Assembly: GCA_947600025.1 (NCBI GenBank)
Contig: CANQFY010000010.1
Span: forward strand, 1-42,005
DNA from: an uncultured Oscillospiraceae bacterium
GTDB taxonomy: Bacteria; Bacillota; Clostridia; Oscillospirales; Oscillospiraceae
Direction: 5' to 3'
Length of the DNA: 42,005 nucleotides
Of the stretch, positions 1 through 9,022 are shown piece after piece. Position 1 is the first letter of the stretch; each line of letters opens with the position of its first letter. The notes under the pieces were generated by a model. The model was not told where the DNA came from. It made no database searches and was given only the letters and a program-made list of their open reading frames with translations. The translations under genes were made by a program, and so were the position numbers.

Positions 1-34
1 CGCCCAGGGGTATGATCTTCAGTTTTTCTGCCAA
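1..34 (-). CDS. rnj: Ribonuclease J, N-terminal 11 codons (runs off window)
   Basis: Only the first 11 codons lie in the window. Read on the minus strand they give M-A-E-K-L-K-I-I-P-L-G, starting at a TTG at 34-32. KLKIIPLGG is the usual first strand of clostridial RNase J, a metallo-beta-lactamase-fold ribonuclease that acts in mRNA decay and 5' processing. An AGGAG ribosome-binding site at 46-42 is seven bases from the TTG and supports this start. The gene is divergent from trkH. The call rests on 11 residues and recall of the family, so it is good but not certain. Confidence 0.62.
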   Translation of the reverse strand, partial: MAEKLKIIPLG

Positions 35-119
35 AAAAATACTCCTTTCAAAATATAGGGTTTATTGCGTTTCCCCGCAGGGAAAAAACATCCAAGCAAA
101 GGCCCTCAGGCCGGAAGCT

Positions 120-148
120 ATTATATCACAGGTTTTTCCAAATGTACA
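120..148 (-). promoter_or_regulatory. Promoter reading toward the RNase J gene
   Basis: On the minus strand there is a perfect TATAAT (125-120) with the extended TG one base before it. Seventeen bases upstream is TGTACA (148-143), four of six matches to TTGACA. It would give a leader of about 80 bases before the TTG start. The leader contains a small hairpin made by TTTCCC and GGGAAA near 70-85. Confidence 0.55.
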
Positions 149-318
149 CCATTATTTTTCGGGGGATTTCGGCATCATCCTGCCGGTCCGTGCGGAATAT
201 TGGGGGAAATCCTTGAAAAGGGGCGTTCGCCGGTATCGCGAGGCCGGAAAAGGGCGAAAATGGCTGCCGCCTCGCGCCGCGCTTTTTATGGCAATAGGGA
301 AATTTTGGCGCAAGCCCC

Positions 319-346
319 TTGAAATACCGGGGAAAGCTGGTATAAT
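319..346 (+). promoter_or_regulatory. Promoter of the trkH-glf operon
   Basis: TTGAAA at 319-324, a 16-base spacer and a perfect TATAAT at 341-346 make a strong sigma-A type promoter. Transcription should start near 353, giving a leader of about 70 bases to the trkH start. No second promoter this good is visible before glf, so the genes to 10.8 kb may be one transcription unit. Confidence 0.75.
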
Positions 347-425
347 AAGAAGTTAGTTATGCCTTTTTGGTAAGTTTGTCCAGAGAAAACGGACTGCAAA
401 GCCGTTTCCCCGGAAAGGAGGGCCT

Positions 426-1793
426 ATGGCCGGTCTGTTTTCCCACCCCCGGCGGCGCACCCGGCTGGCGCCGACCCAGCTGATCGCGCTGGCTTTTTTG
501 GCGCTGATCCTCCTGGGCGCGGCACTGCTGACCCTGCCCATTGCCTCCGCCGGGGGGAAGAGCTGCGGTTTTTTAAGCGCGCTGTTCACCTCCACCTCCG
601 CCACCTGCGTCACCGGGCTGGTGCTGTTCGACACCGGCATCCAGTGGTCTCTTTTCGGGCAGGGGGTCATCCTGGGGCTGATCGAGATCGGCGGGCTGGG
701 CTTCATGTCCGCCGCCTCCCTGGTGGTGTTTCTCCTGCGCCGGCGGGTGGGCCTGCGGCAGCGGATGCTGATGGCCCAGGCCCTGAGTATGGATGAGATG
801 TCCGGCATTGTCCATTTGCAGCAGTGGGTGCTGTGGAGCAGCCTGACCGTCCAGGGGGCGGGGGCGCTAATCCTGTTTTTCCGGTTCTTGCCCCAGTTTG
901 GATGGCGGCAGGCCGCCTGGTGGGGCGTGTTCCACGCCGTTTCCGCCTTCTGCAACGCCGGTTTCGACATCTTTGGCCAGGTCCTGCCGGAGGGCGCGGG
1001 GATGATCTCCTTTAACGGCGATTGGGTGGTCTGTGTGGTCCTCATGGCGCTGATCGTCATCGGCGGGCTGGGCTTCTTTGTCTGCCAGGAGGTGGTCACG
1101 GTCCACTCCTTCCGCAAATTCAGCGTCTACACCAAGCTGGTGCTGCTGATCTCCCTGGCGCTGGTGCTGGTCGGCGCCTGCGCCGTGTGCCTGCTGGAGT
1201 GGAACAACCCGGCCACCCTGGGGCCCATGCCCGTTTGGCAAAAAATCCTCAACGGCTTTTTCCAGAGCGTCACCACCCGCACCGCCGGGTTCGCCTCCAT
1301 TGACCAGGGGCGCCTCACCGACGCGGGGAAGGCGGTGAGCATGGTGCTGATGCTCACCGGCGGGGCCTCCGGCTCCACCGCCGGCGGCATGAAGGTGGTC
1401 ACCGCGGCGGTGCTGGTACTTTTCGTCTGGTCCCGGGCCCGGGGCAGGGACACGGTGTGCGTGTTCCGCCGCACCGTCCCCGAGGGCAAGGTGATGGACG
1501 CCACCACCCTGGCCTGCCTGATGCTGGCCCTGGCCATGGTGGGCGCCATCGCTATCAGCGCCGGTTCCGGCTTCTCCCTCACCGATGCCGCCTACGAGGC
1601 GGTGTCCGCCCTGGCGACCGTGGGTCTCACCGCCGGAGGGACGCCCCTGCTCAACGGCTGGTGCCAGTGCCTGATCATTCTATATATGTACTTCGGCCGG
1701 GTAGGGGTGCTGACCCTGAGCCTGGGCTTCCTGATGGGCAACCGGGCGGAGTCCCGCTTCCGGTACGCTCAGACCAATCTGCTGATCGGATAG
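426..1793 (+). CDS. trkH: Potassium uptake transporter, TrkH/KtrB membrane subunit
   Basis: A 455-residue polytopic membrane protein that forms the K+ pathway and works with the gating subunit encoded next. The four selectivity-filter-like loops of the superfamily are visible: TSATCVTGL near residue 58, CNAGFD near 176, TTRTAGF near 285 and ATVGLT near 397. The ATG at 426 follows AAAGGAGG at 414-421. The length fits KtrB, which is shorter than proteobacterial TrkH, and the single-RCK partner agrees with a Ktr-like system. It heads the operon. Substrate K+ is known for the family; whether Na+ drives it is not visible. Confidence 0.93.
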   Translation: MAGLFSHPRRRTRLAPTQLIALAFLALILLGAALLTLPIASAGGKSCGFLSALFTSTSATCVTGLVLFDTGIQWSLFGQGVILGLIEIGGLGFMSAASLVVFLLRRRVGLRQRMLMAQALSMDEMSGIVHLQQWVLWSSLTVQGAGALILFFRFLPQFGWRQAAWWGVFHAVSAFCNAGFDIFGQVLPEGAGMISFNGDWVVCVVLMALIVIGGLGFFVCQEVVTVHSFRKFSVYTKLVLLISLALVLVGACAVCLLEWNNPATLGPMPVWQKILNGFFQSVTTRTAGFASIDQGRLTDAGKAVSMVLMLTGGASGSTAGGMKVVTAAVLVLFVWSRARGRDTVCVFRRTVPEGKVMDATTLACLMLALAMVGAIAISAGSGFSLTDAAYEAVSALATVGLTAGGTPLLNGWCQCLIILYMYFGRVGVLTLSLGFLMGNRAESRFRYAQTNLLIG

Positions 1794-1804
1794 GAGAGAA
1801 GGCA

Positions 1805-2452
1805 ATGCGTTCCTTTATTGTGGTGGGCCTGGGCCGGTTCGGCGCCGAGGCCGCGAAAAAGCTATGTGAGCTGGGCTGCGAGGTGCTGGCCATGGACCGG
1901 GAGGCCGATCTGGTGCAGCATCTGAGCAACGAGGTCACCCAGGCCGTGGTGGGCGACGCCCGGGACAAGGAGGTGCTCCAGGCCCTGGGGGTGGGGCAGT
2001 TCGACTGCGCCATCGTCGCCATTGGCGACAGCCTAGCCGATTCGGTGCTGGCGACCATGAATCTCAAGGAGCTGGGCATCCCCTATCTGGTGTGCAAAGC
2101 CTACGACGAGACCCACCGCCAGGTGCTGCAAAAGCTGGGGGCCGATCAGGTGCTGATCCCCGAGCAGGAGGGCGCCAACCGGCTGGCCCGGAGCCTTTCC
2201 AGCCACAACGTGCTGGACTACATCGAGCTGAGCCCGGACTACGGCATCATTGAAATTCCCGCCCCCCGGGTCTGGCAGGGCAAGAGCCTGAAGGAGCTGA
2301 ACGTCCGGGCCAAGCTGCGGCTGAACATCATCGCCGTCAAGCGGGATGGGAACATCAACGTGGCCCCCGGGGCGGATTTCGTCCTGGAAAAGGAGGACGT
2401 GATGGTGGCCCTGGGGGACACCAAGGCCCTCAAGGCGGTGCAGGCCCTGTGA
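1805..2452 (+). CDS. trkA: Potassium uptake regulatory subunit, TrkA/KtrA
   Basis: A 215-residue cytoplasmic protein with one RCK module: a Rossmann TrkA-N domain whose nucleotide-binding motif GLGRFG lies at residues 8-13, then a TrkA-C domain from about residue 135. Family members bind NAD(H) or ATP/ADP, form an octameric ring and gate the TrkH/KtrB pore. The ATG at 1805 is chosen because the protein begins directly with the beta strand RSFIVVGLG; an open frame extends further upstream but overlaps trkH. It lies 11 bases after trkH, and its stop overlaps the next gene by four bases (GTGA), implying translational coupling. Confidence 0.93.
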   Translation: MRSFIVVGLGRFGAEAAKKLCELGCEVLAMDREADLVQHLSNEVTQAVVGDARDKEVLQALGVGQFDCAIVAIGDSLADSVLATMNLKELGIPYLVCKAYDETHRQVLQKLGADQVLIPEQEGANRLARSLSSHNVLDYIELSPDYGIIEIPAPRVWQGKSLKELNVRAKLRLNIIAVKRDGNINVAPGADFVLEKEDVMVALGDTKALKAVQAL

Positions 2453-3198
2453 GCGAGACCCGAATCACCTCCCGGAAAAATCCCGCGTTGCAGCGGGTAC
2501 GCCGTCTGCTGTCCTCCCGCCGGGAGCGGGAGGAGGCCGGCCTGTTCGCCGGGGAGGGCACCAAGCTCCTCTCGGAAGCGGCCCAATGGGGACAGGTGGA
2601 GCTGGCCGTCCTGGCGGAGGGGGTGGAAGCAGCGCTTTCCCCGGAAATTCCGGTACTGCGAGTCAGCGGGGAGGTCTTTGCCTCCCTCTCCGGGCAGGAG
2701 AGTCCCCAGGGCGCGGTGTTTCTGTGCCGGCGACCAGGCAATCCCCCCTTCGTCCCTAAGCCGGGGATGCTGCTGCTGGACGGGATCCAGGACCCGGGAA
2801 ATCTGGGCACCATTTTACGGACGGCAGACGCCTTTCAGGTGGAAGTCGCCCTGCTGGAGGGCTGCGCGGACCCCTACGGGCCCAAGACTGTCCGGGCCAG
2901 CATGGGGGCGGTGTTCCGCAGGCCGCCTGTGATCTGCGGCTGGGACCAGGCCCGGGACGCCTGCCGGGCGGCGGGGATCCCTCTGGGGGTCACCGCCCTA
3001 GGCGTGGGCGCCCAGGATATTCGCCAGGCCCCCTTAGGGCAGATGGCGGTGGTCATTGGCAGCGAGGGCCGGGGCGTCCGGCCGGAGCTGATCCGTCAGG
3101 CCGACCGGCTGCTGGTCATTCCCATGCAGCCAAACTGTGAATCCCTGAACGCCGCCACTGCCGCGGCCATTATCGCCTGGCAGATGGTCCAAAGATAG
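2449..3198 (+). CDS. SpoU/TrmH-family RNA 2'-O-methyltransferase
   Basis: A 249-residue SPOUT-fold methyltransferase, which adds a methyl group from S-adenosylmethionine to a ribose 2'-OH of rRNA or tRNA. An N-terminal substrate-binding domain (NPALQRVRRL near residue 7, FAGEGTKLL near 32) is followed by the three SpoU motifs: DGIQDPGNLGTILRTADAF near residue 107, VIGSEGRGV near 200 and the C-terminal knot segment NCESLNAATAAAI near 227. The GTG start at 2449 overlaps the trkA stop. The family (RlmB, TrmH, AviRb/TsnR-like) cannot be split by eye, so no symbol is given. Coupling to potassium-transport genes is probably positional only. Confidence 0.9.
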   Translation: MSETRITSRKNPALQRVRRLLSSRREREEAGLFAGEGTKLLSEAAQWGQVELAVLAEGVEAALSPEIPVLRVSGEVFASLSGQESPQGAVFLCRRPGNPPFVPKPGMLLLDGIQDPGNLGTILRTADAFQVEVALLEGCADPYGPKTVRASMGAVFRRPPVICGWDQARDACRAAGIPLGVTALGVGAQDIRQAPLGQMAVVIGSEGRGVRPELIRQADRLLVIPMQPNCESLNAATAAAIIAWQMVQR

Positions 3199-3216
3199 AG
3201 AAACGAGGGAAACGGC

Positions 3217-4428
3217 ATGCTGCTCCACTGGATATGGTTTTCCCAGCTTCCCGGGGTCTCGGACAGAGGCCGGATGGCGCTGCTGGAACGCTTCGGCGAT
3301 CCCGAGGCACTATTTGACGCCGAGGAGCGGGACCTGCCGCCCGGGCTGCCGGAGGAGGCCCGTCAGGCCCTGGCACGAAAAGATTTGGACGAGGCCGGTA
3401 AAATTCTGGAGCAGTGCTCAAAAAAGGGGCTGTCCCTGTTGACATTCCGGGATGCGGCATACCCGGTTCGGCTGAAAAATATCCCCGATCCGCCCATGGT
3501 GCTGTACTACCGGGGGACGCTGCCTCAATGGGACGCGGCGCCCACGGTGGCCATTGTGGGCACCCGGTCCGCCTCCCTCTACGGTCTGGGTACCGCCAAG
3601 CGGATGGGCTACCAGGTGGCCTCTCAGGGCGGTATCGTGGTCAGCGGGATGGCCCTGGGGGTGGACGGCATGGCGGCGGAAGGCGCGCTGACTGCCGGCG
3701 GCACGGTAGTGGGCGTACTGGGCACCGGCGCGGACCGGATCTACCCCAGGCAGAACCGGGCGCTTTTCCAGGAGGTCGCGGAGCGGGGGTGCCTGCTCAG
3801 TGAATTTCCGCCGGGTTCTCCCCCGGAGCGGTGGCACTTCCCCCGGCGGAACCGGGTCCTCAGCGGACTGTGCCACGGGGTGCTGGTGGTGGAAGCGCCG
3901 ACAAAAAGCGGCGCGCTGATCACCGCCCGGCTGGCCGCCGACCAGGGCCGGGACGTGTTCGTGGTGCCGGGAAATGTGGATGTGGAGAGCTGCGCCGGCT
4001 CCAACGCCCTGCTGCGGGAGGGGGCCATCGCCGTCACCTGCGGGGAGGACGTGATCAGCGAGTACGAGTCCCAGTTCCCCCATTTGAGACGGAACGGGCC
4101 GGCGTCCCTGATCTCGGAGGTCTCCGCCGCCCTGCGGGTGGCCCAGGAACCGCAGCTTCCGAAAAAATCTCTGAATACGTTGGAGAAAAACGACAAAAAA
4201 TCCATTGACAAGGAAGTTTCCCCGCCGTATAGTGAAACCGCTCCGTCCCTGCCGCCTCTGACCGGGACGGAAGCGAAGGTATTGGCCCTGGTGCGGGATG
4301 AAATGCCGGTGGACGAGCTCATCGCCGCCGCCGGACTCCCCGCCGGGACTGTTCAGGCCGCGCTGATCACCCTGGAGATCAAAAAGCGCGTCCGCCGGCT
4401 CCCCGGTCCCCGGGTGGCCCCCTGCTAA
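3217..4428 (+). CDS. dprA: DNA processing protein DprA
   Basis: A 403-residue protein. In natural transformation DprA binds incoming single-stranded DNA and loads RecA; it is also widespread in species not known to be competent. The order is a helix-hairpin-helix/SAM-like N-terminus (residues 1-60), the Rossmann-like DprA domain (GTRSAS at 115, GMALGVDGMAAEGAL near 145, FPRRNRVLSGL near 208, SGALITARLA near 230, VPGNV near 248), a loose linker near 300-345 and a C-terminal winged-helix-like segment. The dprA-topA order is common in Firmicutes. The start at ATG 3217 lies 18 bases after the previous stop. Confidence 0.95.
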   Translation: MLLHWIWFSQLPGVSDRGRMALLERFGDPEALFDAEERDLPPGLPEEARQALARKDLDEAGKILEQCSKKGLSLLTFRDAAYPVRLKNIPDPPMVLYYRGTLPQWDAAPTVAIVGTRSASLYGLGTAKRMGYQVASQGGIVVSGMALGVDGMAAEGALTAGGTVVGVLGTGADRIYPRQNRALFQEVAERGCLLSEFPPGSPPERWHFPRRNRVLSGLCHGVLVVEAPTKSGALITARLAADQGRDVFVVPGNVDVESCAGSNALLREGAIAVTCGEDVISEYESQFPHLRRNGPASLISEVSAALRVAQEPQLPKKSLNTLEKNDKKSIDKEVSPPYSETAPSLPPLTGTEAKVLALVRDEMPVDELIAAAGLPAGTVQAALITLEIKKRVRRLPGPRVAPC

Positions 4429-4458
4429 ACCCAGAACGAAGGAAATCAGGAGGATATC

Positions 4459-6660
4459 ATGGCAAGACCCGCGAATCTGGTAATTGTGGAATCGCCCTCC
4501 AAGGCGAAGACCATTGGAAAATATCTAGGCCCGGAGTACACCGTCAAGGCCAGCATGGGCCATCTCCGGGATCTGCCCAAAAGCACCCTGGGGGTGGACA
4601 TCGAACACGGGTTCACCCCGGAGTACCTGCCCCTGGAGGGGAAGGAAAACATCATCGAGGATCTGCGAAAAGCCGCGTCCCAGGCGGACATGGTCTACCT
4701 GGCCACCGACCCGGACCGGGAGGGGGAAGCCATCTCCTGGCACCTCAAGGAGCTGTTAGACCTGCCCGACGACCGGACCCGCCGGGTCACCTTCAACGAG
4801 ATCACCCAGCGGGTGGTGCGGGAGGCCATTCAGGCGCCCCGGGGCATCGACTACTCCCTGGTAGACGCCCAGCAGGCCCGGCGGATCCTGGACCGGATCG
4901 TGGGCTATCAGCTCTCTCCCCTGCTGTGGAAAAAGATCCGCCGGGGGCTCTCCGCCGGACGGGTCCAAAGCGTGGCCACCCGGCTGGTGGTGGACCGGGA
5001 AAAGGAGATCCGTGCCTTCCAGAGCCGGGAATACTGGTCACTGGACGTGACGCTCCACCGAGTGGGCAAGCCCGGCTCCTTCGTGGCCCACTACCACGGG
5101 GAGGACAAAAAACGGGAGCTGGAAAATGAAGAACAGGTCCAGGCTGTGATCAACGACATCCAGGGCAAGGAGTTTACCATCGACAAGGTCCGGCGGGCAG
5201 AAAAAAAGCGCACCGCCGCTCCGCCCTTCACCACCTCCACCTTGCAGCAGGAGGCCTCCCGGAAGCTGAACATGACGCCCAAGCAGACCATGGTGCTGGC
5301 CCAGCAGCTCTACGAAGGCGTGGACGTGGAGGGCCAGGGCACCCTGGGCCTGATCACCTATATGCGTACCGACTCCCTGCGCCTGTCCGACGAGGCCATG
5401 GACGCCGCCCGGGACTTTATCGACAGCCGGTACGGGCGTAACTACTACTATGGCAAGCGCCATGTATTCAAGACCAAATCCACAGCCCAGGACGCCCACG
5501 AGGCCATCCGCCCCACCCATGTAGAATTGGAGCCGGAGGCCATCCGCGGCTCCCTGAGCTATGACCAGTACCGGCTCTACAAGCTGGTCTGGAGCCGATT
5601 CCTGGCCACCCAGATGGCCAACGCCGTTTACGACACCACCTCCATCGACGCCTCCTGCGCAGACCACATTTTCCGGGCCAGCCATCAGAGCGTGAAATTC
5701 CCGGGCTTCCTCACCGTCTACGAGGAGGGCCGGGACGACGAGGACGAGGCGGTGGGCTCTCCCCTGCCGGATCTGGCCGAGGGGGAGCACGCAACTGCCT
5801 CCCAAATTGAAAAGGAACAGCACTTTACCCAGCCGCCCGCCCGGTACACCGAGGCTACCCTGATCAAGGCCATGGAGGAAAAGGGCGTGGGCCGTCCCTC
5901 CACCTATGCCGCCACGGTGTCCGTTATCGAGGACCGGGAATATGTGGTGAAGCAGGACAAGCGCCTCTCCCCCACCCCCCTGGGCGAGGTGGTCACGGGG
6001 CTGATGATGGATCGGTTCCAGGACATCATCGACGTGGAGTTTACCGCCAACATGGAGCAGCAGCTCGACGAGGTGGAGGAGGGCAAGCGGGACTGGAAAA
6101 ATCTGCTGGCCGAATTCTACCAGGGCTTCCACCAGGAGCTGACCGACGCGGAGACCGCCCTGGAAGGGGTCCGCCTCAAGGTGCCCGACGAGGAGACCGA
6201 CGAGGTCTGCGAGCTGTGCGGGCGGAAAATGGTGATCAAAACCGGCCGGTTCGGCAAATTCCTCGCCTGCCCCGGCTATCCGGAATGTAAAAATACCAAG
6301 CCCCTGGTGGAGCGGATGCCAGGCCGGTGCCCCAAGTGCGGGGCCGGGATCCTCAAGCGGAAGTCCCAGAAGGGCTACGCCTACTACGCCTGCGAGCGGG
6401 GGGCGGCCTGCGGATTCATGACCTGGGACGTGCCCACGGCCCAGGACTGCCCCAGCTGCGGGCAGACTTTGTTCAAAAAATCCGGCCGGGGCCGCCAGAA
6501 GCCCTTCTGTGTCAACGAAAGCTGCCCGGAATTTCTGCCGGAGGACAAGCGGGGCTACTATCGCAAGTCCTCAGCCGGAACGGAGTCCGGTAAAGAGCCG
6601 GCCAAGGCCAAGAGCCGGAGCGTCAAGGGGAAAACCACTGCCCGGAGGAAAAAGGCATGA
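4459..6660 (+). CDS. topA: DNA topoisomerase I (type IA)
   Basis: A 733-residue enzyme that relaxes negative supercoils by cutting one strand through a tyrosine. The Toprim domain is at the N-terminus (VIVESPSKAKTI at residue 8, DPDREGEA near 84). The active-site tyrosine is Y301 in ITYMRTDSLR. The C-terminus has three cysteine-rich zinc modules, starting near residues 584 (CELC), 623 (CPKC) and 664 (CPSC), and ends in a lysine/arginine-rich tail that probably helps DNA binding. The ATG follows GGAGG at 4449-4453. Its stop overlaps the trmFO start by four bases (ATGA). Confidence 0.97.
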   Translation: MARPANLVIVESPSKAKTIGKYLGPEYTVKASMGHLRDLPKSTLGVDIEHGFTPEYLPLEGKENIIEDLRKAASQADMVYLATDPDREGEAISWHLKELLDLPDDRTRRVTFNEITQRVVREAIQAPRGIDYSLVDAQQARRILDRIVGYQLSPLLWKKIRRGLSAGRVQSVATRLVVDREKEIRAFQSREYWSLDVTLHRVGKPGSFVAHYHGEDKKRELENEEQVQAVINDIQGKEFTIDKVRRAEKKRTAAPPFTTSTLQQEASRKLNMTPKQTMVLAQQLYEGVDVEGQGTLGLITYMRTDSLRLSDEAMDAARDFIDSRYGRNYYYGKRHVFKTKSTAQDAHEAIRPTHVELEPEAIRGSLSYDQYRLYKLVWSRFLATQMANAVYDTTSIDASCADHIFRASHQSVKFPGFLTVYEEGRDDEDEAVGSPLPDLAEGEHATASQIEKEQHFTQPPARYTEATLIKAMEEKGVGRPSTYAATVSVIEDREYVVKQDKRLSPTPLGEVVTGLMMDRFQDIIDVEFTANMEQQLDEVEEGKRDWKNLLAEFYQGFHQELTDAETALEGVRLKVPDEETDEVCELCGRKMVIKTGRFGKFLACPGYPECKNTKPLVERMPGRCPKCGAGILKRKSQKGYAYYACERGAACGFMTWDVPTAQDCPSCGQTLFKKSGRGRQKPFCVNESCPEFLPEDKRGYYRKSSAGTESGKEPAKAKSRSVKGKTTARRKKA

Positions 6661-7958
6661 CGGTCCGGGTGATCGGCGGCGGGCTGGCAGGCTCCGAGGC
6701 CGCTTGGCAGCTGGCCCAGCGGGGGATCCAGGTAGAACTTATCGACATGAAGCCCCAAAAAATGACCCCGGCCCATCACAGCCCCGATTTTGCCGAGCTG
6801 GTCTGCTCCAACTCCCTCCGGGGAGACCGGCTGGAAAACGCAGTGGGCCTGCTGAAGGAAGAGCTCCGATGCCTGGGAAGCCTGATTATGGAGTGTGCTC
6901 TGGCCACCAAGGTGGAGGCCGGCGGCTGCCTGGCGGTGGATCGGAACGGTTTTTCCGCCCTGGTAACCGAAAAGCTCCTGGGACACCCCAACATCACCTT
7001 CCACTCGGAGGAAATCACCCAGGTCCCCGCTGGGCCCGTGATCGTGGCCACCGGACCGCTGACCTCCGAGGCACTGTCTCAGGCCATTGGGGAGTATTTC
7101 GGGGAGGAGTACCTCCACTTCTTCGACGCCGCCGCGCCCCTGATCTCCGCCGCCTCGGTGGATATGGAGCGGGCCTGGCGGCAGAGCCGGTACGACCGTG
7201 GAACAGCCGATTATGTAAACTGCCCCCTGGATAAAGACGAGTACCTGGCCTTTGTCAAGGCCCTGGCGGAGGCGGAGGCGGCGCCCGTCCACGGATTCGA
7301 GGACAGCGCGGTTTTCGAGGGGTGTATGCCTGTGGAGGTCATGGCCCGCCGGGGAGTGGACACTCTCCGGTTCGGTCCAATGAAGCCCGTGGGCTTAAAG
7401 GATCCCAAAACCGGGAAGGAACCCTACGCGGCGCTTCAACTGCGAATGGACAACGCCGCGGGGGATGTGTACAATTTGGTGGGCTTCCAGACCCATCTGA
7501 AATTTCCGGAGCAAAAACGGGTTTTTTCCATAATCCCCGCTCTGAAAAACGCCGAATATCTGCGCTACGGGGTCATGCACCGCAACACCTTCCTCCAGTC
7601 CCCCAAGCTCCTGGACCGGTTCTACCGGGACCGGCGGGACCCGCTGGTGGCCTTCGCCGGGCAGATGACCGGGGTGGAGGGCTATGTAGAAAGCACCGCC
7701 TCCGGGTATCTGGCGGCAGTGGCCATGGCGGCCCAGCTTCAGGGCCGGCCTCTGCCGGAGTTCCCCCGGGAAACAGCTGTCGGCGCTCTGGCGCTGTACA
7801 TCAGCGATCCCAGGATCGAGGCGTTCCAACCCATGAATATCAATTTCGGTATCATGGCGCCCCTGGAGCGCCGGGTGCGGAAAAAATCTGAGAAAAACCT
7901 GGCGATTTCCCAGCGTTCCCTGGCTATCATCCACCGGATGGCAGCCGAGGGGATCTGA
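6657..7958 (+). CDS. trmFO: tRNA (uracil-5-)-methyltransferase, folate/FAD-dependent
   Basis: A 433-residue flavoprotein that makes m5U54 in the tRNA T-loop using methylenetetrahydrofolate and FAD, the route used by most Firmicutes instead of SAM-dependent TrmA. The N-terminal FAD motif GGGLAGSEAAW is at residues 7-17. The conserved AELVCSNSLRGD block near 46 contains the cysteine implicated in catalysis in the B. subtilis enzyme. The GTGVEGYVES-type FAD contact is present as GVEGYVESTASG near 340. The gene overlaps topA by four bases, and topA-trmFO is a common Firmicutes pairing. Confidence 0.96.
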   Translation: MTVRVIGGGLAGSEAAWQLAQRGIQVELIDMKPQKMTPAHHSPDFAELVCSNSLRGDRLENAVGLLKEELRCLGSLIMECALATKVEAGGCLAVDRNGFSALVTEKLLGHPNITFHSEEITQVPAGPVIVATGPLTSEALSQAIGEYFGEEYLHFFDAAAPLISAASVDMERAWRQSRYDRGTADYVNCPLDKDEYLAFVKALAEAEAAPVHGFEDSAVFEGCMPVEVMARRGVDTLRFGPMKPVGLKDPKTGKEPYAALQLRMDNAAGDVYNLVGFQTHLKFPEQKRVFSIIPALKNAEYLRYGVMHRNTFLQSPKLLDRFYRDRRDPLVAFAGQMTGVEGYVESTASGYLAAVAMAAQLQGRPLPEFPRETAVGALALYISDPRIEAFQPMNINFGIMAPLERRVRKKSEKNLAISQRSLAIIHRMAAEGI

Positions 7959-7987
7959 CAGATTTTTGTTGAGAAAGAGGTGCGTCT

Positions 7988-9022
7988 ATGAAGATCATTG
8001 TCGATGCCATGGGTGGGGACAACGCCCCCCAGGCTCCCGTGATGGGGGCTTTCCAGGCCGCCAAGGACCTTGGCGCGGAGATTTTGCTGGTGGGCCGGGG
8101 GGAAGCGATCCTGGAGGCCATGCGCTCCGCCGGAATCCAGGACCTGCCGGAGGGGATCGAGGTGGCGAACGCCGACGATGTGGTGGATATGCACGATGAC
8201 CCCGCCACCGTGCTGCACAAGCGGAAAAATTCCTCCATGATTCTGGGCCTGAAAATGCTCTCCGACGGCCAGGGAGACGCCTTCGTCTCCGCCGGAAGCA
8301 CCGGCGCGCTGCTCACTGGGGCGACGCTGCTGGTCAAGCGGGTGAAGGGCATCCGCCGGGCCGCTTTGGGTCCCGCTATGCCCAACAAGGCCGGCGGCAA
8401 GACCGTGATCCTGGACTCCGGCGCCAACGCCGAGTGTACCCCGGAGTTTTTGCTCCAATTCGGCCTGATGGGGGCTCTCTACGCGAAAAAATATTTGGGC
8501 GTCCCCGAGCCCCGGGTGGGGCTGCTGAACATCGGCGCCGAGGACAGCAAGGGCACCCCCTTACAGAAGGAGGCCTACGGGCTTCTGAAGGACGCCGGGG
8601 AGAAGGGCTATTTTCAGTTCGTCGGAAACGTGGAGGCCCGGGATGTGCCCTTAGGCGCGGTGGATGTGATCGTCTGCGACGGGTTTTCCGGCAACGTGCT
8701 GCTTAAAACCATCGAAGGCACCGCCATGTTCATGGGCAGCCAGGTGAAAAAGATGTTCAAGAAAAATCCCCTGACCATGCTGGGGGCCCTGCTGTGCCGC
8801 TCCGGCATCCGGGATCTGACCAAGCTCCTGGACTACCGGGAGATCGGCGGAACGCCGCTGCTGGGCATCCGCAAGCCGGTGATCAAGGCCCACGGCTCCT
8901 CCGACGCTCTGGCCTTCCGCAACGCCATCCGCCAGGCCAAGGCCACCGCCGAAAACGACCTGTCCGCCGAGCTGGAGCAGGGGCTTCGGGCCCTGGCCGG
9001 AAAGGAGGACTCCCATGGATGA
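7988..9022 (+). CDS. plsX: Phosphate acyltransferase PlsX
   Basis: A 344-residue peripheral membrane enzyme converting acyl-ACP and phosphate to acyl-phosphate, the acyl donor used by PlsY in phospholipid synthesis. The start is diagnostic (IIVDAMGGDNAP at residues 3-14). Other family blocks are SAGSTGALL near 98, GANAECTPE near 141 and VICDGFSGNVLLK near 228. The gene follows trmFO after 29 bases. In many Firmicutes acpP or fabD/fabG lies between plsX and rnc; here plsX runs straight into rnc with an eight-base overlap. Confidence 0.96.
   Translation: MKIIVDAMGGDNAPQAPVMGAFQAAKDLGAEILLVGRGEAILEAMRSAGIQDLPEGIEVANADDVVDMHDDPATVLHKRKNSSMILGLKMLSDGQGDAFVSAGSTGALLTGATLLVKRVKGIRRAALGPAMPNKAGGKTVILDSGANAECTPEFLLQFGLMGALYAKKYLGVPEPRVGLLNIGAEDSKGTPLQKEAYGLLKDAGEKGYFQFVGNVEARDVPLGAVDVIVCDGFSGNVLLKTIEGTAMFMGSQVKKMFKKNPLTMLGALLCRSGIRDLTKLLDYREIGGTPLLGIRKPVIKAHGSSDALAFRNAIRQAKATAENDLSAELEQGLRALAGKEDSHG

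Larger units (their letters stand above)
35..425. other. Divergent intergenic region between rnj and trkH
   Basis: This 391-base gap holds the two promoters listed separately and the leaders of both genes. No reading frame here shows coding character. The trkH leader after its promoter is only about 70 bases, too short to hold a c-di-AMP riboswitch, which some Firmicutes have in front of potassium transporter genes. Confidence 0.6.

Noticed and set aside
347-425. c-di-AMP or other riboswitch in the trkH leader
   Set aside because: The leader after the promoter is about 70 bases and shows no conserved fold I can recognise.
5038-6132. Minus-strand open frame of 364 codons opposite topA
   Set aside because: GC-rich codon bias leaves the opposite strand open; topA has full motif support and the antisense product shows no domain.
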